Made by a program: the position numbers and the translations under genes. A DNA stretch of 55,042 nt. Source: JBCAWW01 sp039024315. GTDB taxonomy: Bacteria; Bacteroidota; Bacteroidia; J057. The notes under the pieces were generated by a model. That model was not told the DNA's origin and did not search any database. It saw only the letters and a program-made list of their open reading frames with translations. The stretch is from NCBI GenBank assembly GCA_039024315.1, contig JBCCQN010000026.1, forward strand, positions 1 through 55,042. The letters run 5' to 3'. Positions 8,418 through 16,789 of the stretch are shown in pieces. The first letter of the stretch is position 1. Every line of letters starts with the position of its first letter.

Positions 8418-9365
8418 ATGACAATCGATCAAGCTAATCAACAAGCCCAAAAAGCTTGGGTTTCTCTTTCGGAAGGAGACTTTGAAGCCGCTATCAGATA
8501 CGCGTCAGAATTAACGCAAGCAGGTTACGAAGTTGGGTATCGAATCCGTTCGGCCATAGCTGAAGAACAAGAAGATTGGGACGAAGCTGAAAATATTATC
8601 AATGAAGGCTTGACCGCTCATCCTGATGCTTGGCCCCTACATTTACAATTAGGCACCCTGTACACCCAAAGTGGACGCTTTGAAGAGGCCATCACGGTCT
8701 TTGAAAAAGCACTCGAACTGCCTGAAGTAGAGAAACATTGGATTGAAATGAACCAAGCAGTAGCGTTTTCTCAACTTGGCAAGGTTGATGAAGCCCTCAA
8801 TCTCCTTCAAGGGATTAAGCATGAAGAACTGCGAAATCAGGCCTTCGAAATCAAAATGCAGCTCCTGGATACGTACCAACGCCATGATTTGATGTTGGAG
8901 TTGGTGGCAGATGAATTAGAAGATTTGGTTCCTCCACAAAATGAGGAAGAGGCCGCGGTCATGTCTCGGGTGTTGGCGCTGATCGCGAACGCTTGTTATT
9001 ATGAGGATAAAGACGAAAAAGAAACGCGCTTTTATCTCAAACAGGCGATCAATTATGACCGTAGCAATGAGTTATCCTTAATGGTATTGCGTGAGATGCG
9101 TGCTGAGTTTACCGAGCAAGGCAAACTTTATGGGATTTTGATCCAAGCCAATATCAAAAGCACAGAAGGCCTTAGCCCAATCATGACGACTTATGGGATT
9201 CTTGCTGATTCAGTAGATGAGGCATTAAGTATGATCCATGAGTTTGAAATTGAATCTCTAGATCGCGATTCGATCCAAATCATGGAGGTGGAGGAGAGCG
9301 CCCCAGATGAAGAGGAGGAGCTAAAGGGCATTTATTTGGTAGGAGGATTAGGCTTCTTGAATTAA
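8418..9365 (+). CDS. Tetratricopeptide repeat protein
   Basis: This 315-residue soluble protein has TPR-type helix pairs over residues 1-150. Examples are the A-WVSLSEGDFEAAIRYASEL unit, the DWDEAENIINEGLTAHPDAWPLHLQLGTLY unit and the GRFEEAITVFEKALELP unit. The C-terminal half is acidic, with DEKETRFYLKQAINYD and an EEEEL run near the end. There is no signal peptide. Such proteins act as scaffolds. The carboxylase gene starts only 7 nt downstream, so the two are very probably co-transcribed. No functional link beyond that is visible. Confidence 0.8.
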   Translation: MTIDQANQQAQKAWVSLSEGDFEAAIRYASELTQAGYEVGYRIRSAIAEEQEDWDEAENIINEGLTAHPDAWPLHLQLGTLYTQSGRFEEAITVFEKALELPEVEKHWIEMNQAVAFSQLGKVDEALNLLQGIKHEELRNQAFEIKMQLLDTYQRHDLMLELVADELEDLVPPQNEEEAAVMSRVLALIANACYYEDKDEKETRFYLKQAINYDRSNELSLMVLREMRAEFTEQGKLYGILIQANIKSTEGLSPIMTTYGILADSVDEALSMIHEFEIESLDRDSIQIMEVEESAPDEEEELKGIYLVGGLGFLN

Positions 9366-9372
9366 AAAGTAA

Positions 9373-11022
9373 ATGAAAAAACAGTACGCTGATACCGATC
9401 TTGCTTTCAATAAAAACGAAGACCACAACCGCATGCTCCTGCGTGAATTGAGGCACCAACAGAGTAAAGCGTTCGCCGGTGGAGGCGAAAAATCTACCCA
9501 AAAGCATAAAGCCAAAGGTAAGATGACCGCTAGAGAGCGAATCGATCTACTTTTGGATAATAAAGAAGCTTTTATTGAAATTGGCACCTTGGCCGCAAAT
9601 GGCATGTATCAAGAGTACGGTGGTTGCCCCTCAGCAGGAGTAGTAACCGGCATCGGACATGTCGGTGGTAAACTATGTATGATCGTCGCCAATGATGCTA
9701 CCGTCAAAGCCGGCGCTTGGTTTCCAATGACCGGTAAAAAAAATCTCCGCGCCCAAGAAATCGCTATCGAAAATCGTCTCCCGATTATCTATCTCGTCGA
9801 TAGCGCAGGCGTCTTCTTGCCGATGCAAGACGAAATCTTTCCCGACAAAGAGCATTTTGGCCGTATATTCCGCAACAATGCGGTGATGAGTAGCATGGGT
9901 ATCCCTCAGATTGCCGCCATTATGGGTCCATGTGTAGCGGGAGGGGCATATTTACCTATTATGAGTGACGAGGCCTTGATCGTAGATGGGACGGGTTCTG
10001 TCTTTTTGGCGGGCCCTTACTTGGTTAAGTCAGCGATTGGAGAGGATGTCGGTCGCGAAGAACTTGGTGGTGCTACGATGCATAGCAGCATTTCGGGCGT
10101 GGTGGATTATCATATGCCAGACGACAAGACTTGCCTCGAGAAGGTTCGCGCTCTCGTCTCCAAACTAGGCGAAACGCCTAAAGCAGGTTTTCACCGCGCC
10201 AAGCCTGTCAACCCAGAATTTGAGCCCAAAGAAATCATGGGCATTCTGCCTTCGGATAGAGCGAAGCCTTATGATATGTGGGAGATTATCAATCGCCTCA
10301 TTGACAAGAGCAGTGCCGACGAATACAAAGCCAATTTTGGTGAGTCTATCATCACGACCTACGCCCGCATCGACGGCTGGGCCGTGGGTATCGTCGCCAA
10401 TCAACGTAAAGTGATCCGATCTGCCAAAGGTGAGATGCAATTTGGCGGGGTCATTTACTCAGACTCTGCCGACAAGGCAGCGCGCTTTATTATGAATTGC
10501 AATCAAAAGCGGATTCCGCTAGTATTTTTGCAAGATGTTACAGGCTTTATGGTAGGCTCTCGCTCAGAGCAGGGAGGTATCATCAAAGACGGCGCGAAGA
10601 TGGTCAATGCGGTCTCCAATTCGGTAGTGCCCAAGTTTACTTTTGTAATCGGCAATTCTTATGGGGCGGGTAATTACGCCATGTGCGGCAAGGCCTATGA
10701 CCCACGTTTGATTTTTGCTTGGCCATCGGCTCAGATTGCCGTAATGGGAGGTTCCCAAGCCGCCAAAACGCTGCTGCAGATCCAAGTTTCATCTCTCAAA
10801 AAGCAGGGTAAGGAAATCGATCCGGAAGAGGAAAAACGCTTACTGGAGGAGATCACCGAAAAATACAATCGCCAAACTTCGCCTTATTATGCTGCGGCTC
10901 GCCTTTGGGTAGATAATATCATCCACCCACTCAAGACGAGGGAAATCATCTCTACGGGTATTGAGATGGCAAATATGAATCCAGACGTAGCGAAGTTTAA
11001 TCCGGGCGTTTTACAGACTTGA
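9373..11022 (+). CDS. Acyl-CoA carboxylase, carboxyltransferase (beta) subunit
   Basis: This 549-residue biotin-dependent carboxyltransferase would move the carboxyl group from carboxybiotin to an acyl-CoA such as 3-methylcrotonyl- or propionyl-CoA in the cytoplasm. The N-terminal half has KGKMTARERIDLLLD, GGCPSAGVVTGIGHV and GPCVAGGAYLPIMSDEALIV. The C-terminal half has FLQDVTGFMVGSRSEQGGI, GNSYGAGNYAMCGKAYDPR and the oxyanion-type WPSAQIAVMGGSQAA. The AGNYAMCGKAYDPR signature and the length favour the methylcrotonyl-CoA type, but the substrate is not proven. No biotin carboxylase subunit is in the window. The last 26 bp overlap the convergent membrane-protein gene. Confidence 0.88.
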   Translation: MKKQYADTDLAFNKNEDHNRMLLRELRHQQSKAFAGGGEKSTQKHKAKGKMTARERIDLLLDNKEAFIEIGTLAANGMYQEYGGCPSAGVVTGIGHVGGKLCMIVANDATVKAGAWFPMTGKKNLRAQEIAIENRLPIIYLVDSAGVFLPMQDEIFPDKEHFGRIFRNNAVMSSMGIPQIAAIMGPCVAGGAYLPIMSDEALIVDGTGSVFLAGPYLVKSAIGEDVGREELGGATMHSSISGVVDYHMPDDKTCLEKVRALVSKLGETPKAGFHRAKPVNPEFEPKEIMGILPSDRAKPYDMWEIINRLIDKSSADEYKANFGESIITTYARIDGWAVGIVANQRKVIRSAKGEMQFGGVIYSDSADKAARFIMNCNQKRIPLVFLQDVTGFMVGSRSEQGGIIKDGAKMVNAVSNSVVPKFTFVIGNSYGAGNYAMCGKAYDPRLIFAWPSAQIAVMGGSQAAKTLLQIQVSSLKKQGKEIDPEEEKRLLEEITEKYNRQTSPYYAAARLWVDNIIHPLKTREIISTGIEMANMNPDVAKFNPGVLQT

Positions 11023-11722
11023 GATAGATCAGCATCCCAATCACGATCCCGTATTGAGCGGCCATATAGGTCAGGATGATCCAGGTCTGAGCAAAAGAAA
11101 TGGGCAGAATCTCGTAGGCAAAACGATTGATAGCAATCAAGCTATCCGATATCATAAATAGGAGCGCACCCGCAAATACATAAGCAAAACTTTCCTGTCT
11201 CACCTTGCGCCAGCGGTTGAGGGCGGCAAGGACCATAGTCATCAGCGCCATCGCATAAATCGTCAGCGGAATTAAGCGTTCCCCGAGCAGGGGTAATAAA
11301 AAATAAAGTAAGCTATAGACATAGAGTAGAAAGGGGATGACCAGCCATGGCTTTCGGCGGAGAATGCCTTTTAATTCCCCTTGAGGACTTAGGCTAAACA
11401 CGATGATATAGAGGATCTGAGCTATCAGAAATGCCCCCAAACCTAATTGAAAATACAAGGCGCCTTGAAACATCAAGAAAATGTCTCCCATTAGCGAAAA
11501 CAAAATCGCCCCTTGCATGAGATAGTACTCTCGATTGTGCCTCCCCAACATCTGGTAAAAAAAGAAAATCGAAAGGGAGGTCATAATGAGCGGCTTGCAA
11601 AAGTAGTAGAAGATTGGCAAGCTATCCTGTAACATTCCAGCAATTAGTACCAGTAGATCTACCACCGCATACACACCCGCAAAATTGCGAATGGAACGGG
11701 CTAGATTATCTCCTGGGCTCAT
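10997..11722 (-). CDS. YhhN/lysoplasmalogenase family integral membrane protein
   Basis: This 241-residue protein has about eight hydrophobic segments. Family marks are CKPLIMTSLSIFFFY near residue 40, FSLMGDIFLMF near 75, GAFLIAQILYIIVF near 90 and the late FAGALLFMISDSLIAINRF. The GD and SD pairs correspond to the conserved acidic residues of the YhhN family, whose animal member TMEM86 hydrolyses the vinyl-ether bond of lysoplasmalogen. The bacterial substrate is unknown. An in-frame TTG at 11758 would add 12 residues; the ATG at 11722 is preferred. The 3' end overlaps the carboxylase gene tail-to-tail by 26 bp. Confidence 0.78.
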   Translation of the reverse strand: MSPGDNLARSIRNFAGVYAVVDLLVLIAGMLQDSLPIFYYFCKPLIMTSLSIFFFYQMLGRHNREYYLMQGAILFSLMGDIFLMFQGALYFQLGLGAFLIAQILYIIVFSLSPQGELKGILRRKPWLVIPFLLYVYSLLYFLLPLLGERLIPLTIYAMALMTMVLAALNRWRKVRQESFAYVFAGALLFMISDSLIAINRFAYEILPISFAQTWIILTYMAAQYGIVIGMLIYLKSVKRPD

Positions 11723-11860
11723 ATTATTGCGATTAGGGGGCGAAAAATACAGGCTCAAGGTGACAAATAAAAATCAGCCCAGCTCATGGACAATGACCGC
11801 AAAATTTTTTAACTTCTTTTTGACTACTTGATTTTCTCACCTACTTACTACCGCGTACTT

Positions 11861-13987
11861 ATGAAACATTACCAATCGAGTCATATCAAAAATATTGTGC
11901 TCGCGGGAAGCCCAAAGTCTGGCAAAACCACCCTCGCCGAATGCATGATGTTCGAAGGCGGAGTCATCAATCGTATGGGCTCCGTAGATGACGGCAATAC
12001 CGTCTCAGATTTTCACGAGTTAGAGCAAGAGCGCAAAAACTCGGTTTTCTCCTCTATTATGCACACCGAATGGAGAGGTACTAAGATCAATATCATCGAT
12101 ACACCAGGGATGGACGATTTTTCGGGAGAGTTGATCAGTGCTTTAAGAGTAGCAGATACCGCGCTCGTAACCCTCAATGCCCAACACGGACCAGAAGTAG
12201 GTACAGAAATCGTTTGGCGATATCTAAAGACATATAATAAACCGACCATCTTTGTCATGAATCAACTCGATCATGCCAAAGCAGATTGGAATCTCGCCCT
12301 TGAGCGCACCCGCGAACAATTTGGGAGCGCAGTGGTGGTCATGCAATTTCCCTACAATGCGGGGGAAGGCTTTGACGCCATCATCGACGTCTTGAAGATG
12401 GTCATGTACAAGTTTCCCGCAGGGGGAGGCAAACCCGAAAAGCATCCAATCCCAGATGACGCTCGCCCCATGGCCAATGAATTGCATAATACCTTAGTCG
12501 AAGCTGCAGCTGAGCACGATGAAGCGCTGATGGAGATGTACTTTGAAAAAGGAGAATTGGATGAAGACGAAATGCGCCAAGGATTGAGGGCGGGTATGCT
12601 CAGTCGTTCCGTATTTCCTCTCTTTTGTGTTGCCGCCAAGCAAAATATGGGTAGCGGCCGCATGATGGGTTTTATTGGTAATGTAGCCCCCACAGCAGGG
12701 GATATGGGACCTGAGCAAACAGTTCACGGCGGTGAAATCAAAGTCAGCGACGCAGAAACGACCCTTTTTATCTTCAAATCTAATAGCGATAAACATACTG
12801 GTCAGACGAGTTTCTTTAAGGTCTGCGCGGGAGAAATCAGTAGTGGACAAGAACTTTATAATCTTGCGACTCGCAACAAAATCAAGCTGGGCCAACTCTT
12901 TGTGATGGACGGTAAAAACCGCAATCAAGTGGATAAACTTTCTGCTGGAGATATTGGGGCCACCGTCAAACTCAAGGATACTTACTCTAATCAAACCTTG
13001 AGGGTCGAAGATGATGGGGACGCCCTCATGCCTATCGTTTTTCCGAACTCCAAGATCAGAGCCTCTATCGTGCCCGAAAAGGAAGGCGATGAAGAAAAGC
13101 TCGCCGTGGCACTGAGTAAGATTGGCCAAAATGATCCGACCCTTAGAGTTGAATATGCCAAGGAGCTGCGTCAAAGTATCATCCATGGCCAAGGAGAGCT
13201 ACATCTCATGATCGTGAAGTGGTTGCTAAGTCATATTCATGGTATAGAAGTACGTTACGAAGAACCCCGTATTTCTTATCGCGAAACCATTCAAACCGCT
13301 TCTGAAGGCCATTATAAGCACAAAAAGCAGTCTGGTGGTTCTGGCCAGTTTGGCGAAGTATTTATGAAGGTTTATCCTTATCACGAAGGCTGGCAACCGA
13401 GTGGAGATTATAAAATCCGCGGGCAGGAAGCGATCGAACTGCCTTGGGGTGGCACGCTGCTATTTTGCAACGCCATCGTCGGTGGAGTGATCGATACCCG
13501 CTATCTACCTGCTATTCAAAAAGGCATCATGAAAGTCCTAGAGCAAGGCCCGATCACGGGTTCTTATGCCCGCGACGTAGTGGTGGTGGTTTATGATGGT
13601 AAGATGCATGCGGTTGACTCCAATGAGGTGTCCTTTATGTTGGCCGGTCAACACGCTTTTAAGCAAGCCTTTATGGATGCCAAGCCCCGTTTGTTGGAGC
13701 CGATCTATAAGGTAGAGGTATTGGTGCCAGACGAGCAAATGGGCGACATCATGACCGATTTGCAGAGCCGGCGAGCTATCGTAGAAGGTTTTAGTAATGA
13801 AGGGGCTTACCAGCGGATTACAGCTCAAGTACCCCTCTCAGAGCTTTACAAATATGCGACGACTTTGAGTTCTCTCACCCAAGGTAGAGCTACACATACC
13901 CGAGAGTTTTCAAAGTATGAAGTCGTGCCAGGTGATATACAAAAGAAGCTCGCTTCTACTCATTCAGAATTGGCAACTGCGGGTTAG
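11861..13987 (+). CDS. EF-G-like translational GTPase (EF-G-2 type) with altered GTPase motifs
   Basis: This is a 708-residue elongation factor G homologue. The P-loop GSPKSGKT is at 16-23, against the canonical AHVDHGKT. G3 reads DTPGMDDF, with Met84 where EF-G and EF-Tu have the catalytic His. G4 is NQLD in place of NKMD. GPEVGTEIVWRYL matches the EF-G-2 style. Domains II to V follow, with a domain IV start near RISYRETIQTASEGHYKHKKQSGGSGQFGEV and a C-terminal domain V ending KYEVVPGDIQKKL. Domain architecture and length are complete. It is probably a specialised paralogue rather than the housekeeping fusA. An upstream in-frame TTG at 11828 is ignored in favour of the ATG at 11861. Confidence 0.85.
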   Translation: MKHYQSSHIKNIVLAGSPKSGKTTLAECMMFEGGVINRMGSVDDGNTVSDFHELEQERKNSVFSSIMHTEWRGTKINIIDTPGMDDFSGELISALRVADTALVTLNAQHGPEVGTEIVWRYLKTYNKPTIFVMNQLDHAKADWNLALERTREQFGSAVVVMQFPYNAGEGFDAIIDVLKMVMYKFPAGGGKPEKHPIPDDARPMANELHNTLVEAAAEHDEALMEMYFEKGELDEDEMRQGLRAGMLSRSVFPLFCVAAKQNMGSGRMMGFIGNVAPTAGDMGPEQTVHGGEIKVSDAETTLFIFKSNSDKHTGQTSFFKVCAGEISSGQELYNLATRNKIKLGQLFVMDGKNRNQVDKLSAGDIGATVKLKDTYSNQTLRVEDDGDALMPIVFPNSKIRASIVPEKEGDEEKLAVALSKIGQNDPTLRVEYAKELRQSIIHGQGELHLMIVKWLLSHIHGIEVRYEEPRISYRETIQTASEGHYKHKKQSGGSGQFGEVFMKVYPYHEGWQPSGDYKIRGQEAIELPWGGTLLFCNAIVGGVIDTRYLPAIQKGIMKVLEQGPITGSYARDVVVVVYDGKMHAVDSNEVSFMLAGQHAFKQAFMDAKPRLLEPIYKVEVLVPDEQMGDIMTDLQSRRAIVEGFSNEGAYQRITAQVPLSELYKYATTLSSLTQGRATHTREFSKYEVVPGDIQKKLASTHSELATAG

Positions 13988-14010
13988 CCCCAGACCAGTT
14001 TTGAGCATAA

Positions 14011-14045
14011 AAGAGCTGTATGGTTTGCATACGGCTCTTTTTTTT
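14011..14045 (+). terminator. Rho-independent terminator after the EF-G-like gene
   Basis: AAGAGCTGTATG pairs with CATACGGCTCTT (one G-T pair) around the loop GTTTG. A nine-T tract follows. A family A repeat begins directly after it. Confidence 0.88.
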
Positions 14046-14050
14046 GTTTT

Positions 14051-14132
14051 TGCCGCTTCGCGGAACGCTTATCTCCATGGGTGCGGCATGCATGCGCGCA
14101 CCTACAGGTATGATCGTTCTGCGCAGCAGCAG
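14051..14132 (+). repeat. Dispersed palindromic element, family A copy 1
   Basis: The left end CCGCTTCGCGGAACGCTT (14053-14070) and right end CGTTCTGCGCAGCAG (14115-14129) form an imperfect inverted pair. The centre holds a near-palindrome that starts GGTGCGGCATGCATGC and closes with GCGCACCTA. Copies lie at 29526-29733 and 41246-41347. No open reading frame of its own is present. Confidence 0.75.
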
Positions 14133-14200
14133 GCCCCAAAAGAAACAAGCAAAAGTTACGTTTGGATCGAGTCAGGCTACAGATAGGCAAAGACCAGATT

Positions 14201-14701
14201 ATGAAAACGATTTCTTTTATTCTCGCTATTCTTGCCGTCAATCTTTGTTTTGGTCAAGGGCCCGACTCAACTAAAGTGCAGGAATTGTACAGTGCTTTTA
14301 ATGAAAACTTAGCGTTGCGCGCAGAGCAACAACAGCCCGTACTGGACCTTTTGTATGCTACGGCCGCAGAACTCAGCGCCAATTACAGCCTCAAACAGAG
14401 CGATGTGCAGGCGTTTAGGCAGCAGAAAAAGCAAATCCATCAAAATATGCGTAACCAAATGGGAGCTATCCTTGATGCAGAGCAAATGGCTACTTTTGAA
14501 GCAGCTATACAACAAAGGAGAGCCACTCGCAAAGGCAAAAGTGGTAAAAAGGGCAAACAGGCAGGGAACTCACCAAATACAAATCTGGAGCTTGCCCCTC
14601 CAGCCAATCAATTGGGAGTAGATGCTTTGGCTCGTTCTATCGACTTTTTATTTGACGAGGTCTTAACTCCAACAGTCCGCAACAGGGTAAAAGGACAATA
14701 A
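14201..14701 (+). CDS. Small secreted protein, Spy/LTXXQ-like (uncertain)
   Basis: This 166-residue exported protein has a signal peptide (MKTISFILAILAVNLCFGQ). The mature chain is helical and Gln-rich (EQQQPVLDLLYATAAELSANYSL, QAFRQQKKQIHQNMRNQMGAILDAEQMATFEAAI). The DAEQMATFEAAI stretch recalls the LTxxQ-type repeats of Spy/CpxP-like periplasmic chaperones, though the exact motif is absent. A basic Lys/Gly stretch (KGKSGKKGKQ) follows. An in-frame TTG at 14162 would add a hydrophilic leader and spoil the signal peptide, so the ATG at 14201 is used. The gene faces the ammonium transporter gene across a shared terminator. Confidence 0.6.
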   Translation: MKTISFILAILAVNLCFGQGPDSTKVQELYSAFNENLALRAEQQQPVLDLLYATAAELSANYSLKQSDVQAFRQQKKQIHQNMRNQMGAILDAEQMATFEAAIQQRRATRKGKSGKKGKQAGNSPNTNLELAPPANQLGVDALARSIDFLFDEVLTPTVRNRVKGQ

Positions 14702-14768
14702 AAAAAGGACCGCGGAAAAGCCACAGTCCTCGTAGTGAATGGTAAAGTTAGATTTTCTTTTGCTTGAA

Positions 14769-14793
14769 GAGGGGGAGTCAGACTCCCCCTTTT
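14769..14793. terminator. Bidirectional terminator between convergent genes
   Basis: GGGGGAGT pairs perfectly with ACTCCCCC around a CAG loop. Four T follow on the plus strand, and an A-run lies near the other side. It separates the small secreted protein gene from the convergent ammonium transporter gene. Confidence 0.8.
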
Positions 14794-14840
14794 CATTTCA
14801 ACATTAGGACTAACAAAAAAAACTACTGCGCATATATCGT

Positions 14841-16055
14841 CTATTCGTCGAACACGATCGTGTAACCACGGATACCGTGCTCATGACTATCGAGACCAGA
14901 AATCTCATGCTCTTCGGAGACTCTGATTCCCATTGTGATTTTTAGTATATAAAAGATACTGAAGGCCACGGCAAAGGAGGCAAGGCCATAAACGCCTACA
15001 CCAGCTAATTGAATCAATAATTGATCAATACCGGCTTTGGCCCCAAAAATACCTACCGCTAAGGTGCCAAACATACCACAAGTAAGGTGCACTGAAACAG
15101 CACCTACACAGTCATCTAGTTTCAATTTGTCTAAACCTACAGCAGACAGTACCACCAGTCCTCCAGCGATAAAACCTATGACCATGGCTTCCCAAGGGGA
15201 CATGAGGTCCGCGCCAGCGGTAATCCCAACCAAGCCAGCTAGAATACCATTAAGGGCCATGCCCAAGTCTAGGCGCCGGAACATAACCCAAGCCATGGCA
15301 ATTCCTCCAATAGCGCCAGAAGCAGCGGCCAAGCAGGTGGTTACCAATACCAGAGAGGTTAAGGCAGGATCAGCAGAAAGGACCGAACCTCCGTTAAACC
15401 CGAACCAGCCAAACCAGAGTAAAAACACTCCTATGGTAGCTAGCGGGACACTGGAACCGGGGAAGTCGTTTACTTTACCGTTTTTGTATTTGCCAAGGCG
15501 AGAGCCTAACAACCAAATACCGGCAAGGGCTCCCCAACCACCTACAGAGTGTACGAGGGTAGAGCCGGCAAAATCATAGAAACCTAATTCTGCCATAAAG
15601 CCACCGCCCCATTGCCATGAACCCGCAATCGGATAGAGTAAGCCCACAAACAGGAAGGTAAAGATCACATAGGCGCTGATCTTGATACGTTCCGCTACTG
15701 CGCCAGAAACGATCGTGGCCGCTGTGGCGGCAAACATTCCTTGGAACAAGAATGTGGTCCAGTAAGTGGAGTCGCCATATTCAGGTGTCAAACCATTTTC
15801 TGGTGGGGCCAAAGTACCGGCCCAGCCCAGGACACCACTAATAATTTCAAACTCTCCTGGGAACATTAAGGCAAAGCCAAATAGTGCATACGTAATGAGG
15901 CCGATAGCAATGGTTAGGGTGTTTTTGAAGAGGATATTGACGGTGTTTTTTGCCTGGGTAAAACCTGCCTCTACACAAGCAAAACCAAGGTGCATAACGA
16001 AGACCATTGCTGCGCACAGCATGATCCACAAATTATCTACAATAAACTTTTCCAT
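14841..16055 (-). CDS. amt: Ammonium transporter
   Basis: This 404-residue inner-membrane ammonium channel of the Amt/MEP/Rh family has about eleven membrane segments. Family marks are the N-terminal GFACVEAGFTQAKNTVNILFKN, the signature DFAGSTLVHSVGG carrying the first pore His, and VGAVSVHLTCGMFG carrying the second pore His. The short cytoplasmic tail ends HEHGIRGYTIVFDE. No PII (glnK) gene adjoins it, although the two are usually paired. It diverges from glnA across a 734-bp AT-rich region, which places it in one nitrogen-assimilation block with glutamine synthetase and glutamate synthase. The ATG at 16055 gives the standard N-terminus. Confidence 0.95.
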   Translation of the reverse strand: MEKFIVDNLWIMLCAAMVFVMHLGFACVEAGFTQAKNTVNILFKNTLTIAIGLITYALFGFALMFPGEFEIISGVLGWAGTLAPPENGLTPEYGDSTYWTTFLFQGMFAATAATIVSGAVAERIKISAYVIFTFLFVGLLYPIAGSWQWGGGFMAELGFYDFAGSTLVHSVGGWGALAGIWLLGSRLGKYKNGKVNDFPGSSVPLATIGVFLLWFGWFGFNGGSVLSADPALTSLVLVTTCLAAASGAIGGIAMAWVMFRRLDLGMALNGILAGLVGITAGADLMSPWEAMVIGFIAGGLVVLSAVGLDKLKLDDCVGAVSVHLTCGMFGTLAVGIFGAKAGIDQLLIQLAGVGVYGLASFAVAFSIFYILKITMGIRVSEEHEISGLDSHEHGIRGYTIVFDE

Positions 16056-16518
16056 AGTAGGTCAAATGATGCTTATTAGTACGGGCTAGTAATAGTGAAT
16101 TAAGATTACAGTTTATGTAGTGTTGCGCTGAGATCACACATAAAGAATTAAAAATATCTCAGCCTACGGGACAAAATTATTTAAATATTTTTAAAATACC
16201 CACCTAAACAATGCAATCTTATCAAGATAAAGACTAATAACTTGATAAATACTTAGAATCACATTGAGCATTCTAAGATTTCACAGAAGGGAAATATTAC
16301 ATTTATAAAACTAAGCCCCCAACCACATCCGTGGGTTCAAACAACTAATAATCAGACACTTAAAATTTACCTTGATTTGAAATCGTTTCGAATCCTTCGG
16401 CTATTTCGCCTAGGGATTTCACATTAACAGAGCGTTCACAACCTCGCTTTAGAAGCTTAGATTTTTTTCTTAAAAAAACCCATAAGCATTAGCCTTTTGG
16501 CCATAAAGTATAGTAAAC

Positions 16519-16563
16519 GATAGATAAAATTAATTTTTAGCACGTAAATGATAGATAAAATTA
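16519..16563 (+). repeat. Direct repeat pair upstream of the glnA promoter
   Basis: GATAGATAAAATTA occurs at 16519-16532 and 16550-16563. The copies start 31 bp apart, close to three turns of the helix, and lie about 50-90 bp upstream of the -33 box. The spacing suits a pair of regulator sites on one face of the DNA. The regulator is unknown. Confidence 0.5.
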
Positions 16564-16610
16564 CAATACAGCCCTTAAACAGGTAATATTTACAAAAATT
16601 TACCCCTAAC

Positions 16611-16641
16611 TTTGATTTAACAAAAATCTATAATATGTTTG
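16611..16641 (+). promoter_or_regulatory. Candidate glnA promoter (TTTG-N19-TAnnTTTG)
   Basis: TTTG at 16611-16614 is followed after 19 nt by TATGTTTG at 16634-16641. This matches the Bacteroidota sigma-A pattern of a -33 TTTG and a -7 TAnnTTTG. It predicts a start near 16647 and a leader of about 140 nt before the glnA ATG. Confidence 0.6.
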
Positions 16642-16789
16642 CGATTCAACTATAAAGCTAATGGAGAGAAAGTGTAATAAGTGCTTACTTTTTGATTCAA
16701 TACTTAGTCAAAATTATTCTTAAATAGCGCTTTCATAATTACATCTATCAATATTAGCTATCAGTTATCCCGTAATTCTTAAATAAATC

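Larger units (their letters stand above)
16056..16789. other. Intergenic region between divergent amt and glnA
   Basis: This is 734 bp of AT-rich DNA with no credible gene. It holds a candidate glnA promoter (16611-16641) and a pair of direct repeats (16519-16563). On the minus strand a lone TAATTTTG box (16172-16179) is a possible -7 element for amt, but no partner TTTG was found at the right distance. The segment GGCCATAAAGTAT (about 16498-16510) recurs with one extra C near 18204. No tRNA or riboswitch fold was recognised. Confidence 0.6.

Noticed and set aside
12494..13192. 232-codon open frame antisense to the EF-G-like gene
   Set aside because: It has no recognisable motifs and lies wholly opposite conserved EF-G domains; the opposite strand has clear coding sense.
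15037..15579. 180-codon Pro/Ser-rich frame antisense to the ammonium transporter gene
   Set aside because: It is a compositional shadow of membrane-protein codons, and the sense strand is a clear Amt.
16330..16360. GGGTTCAAAC resembling a tRNA T-loop
   Set aside because: The flanking stems do not pair and no acceptor or anticodon arms could be drawn.
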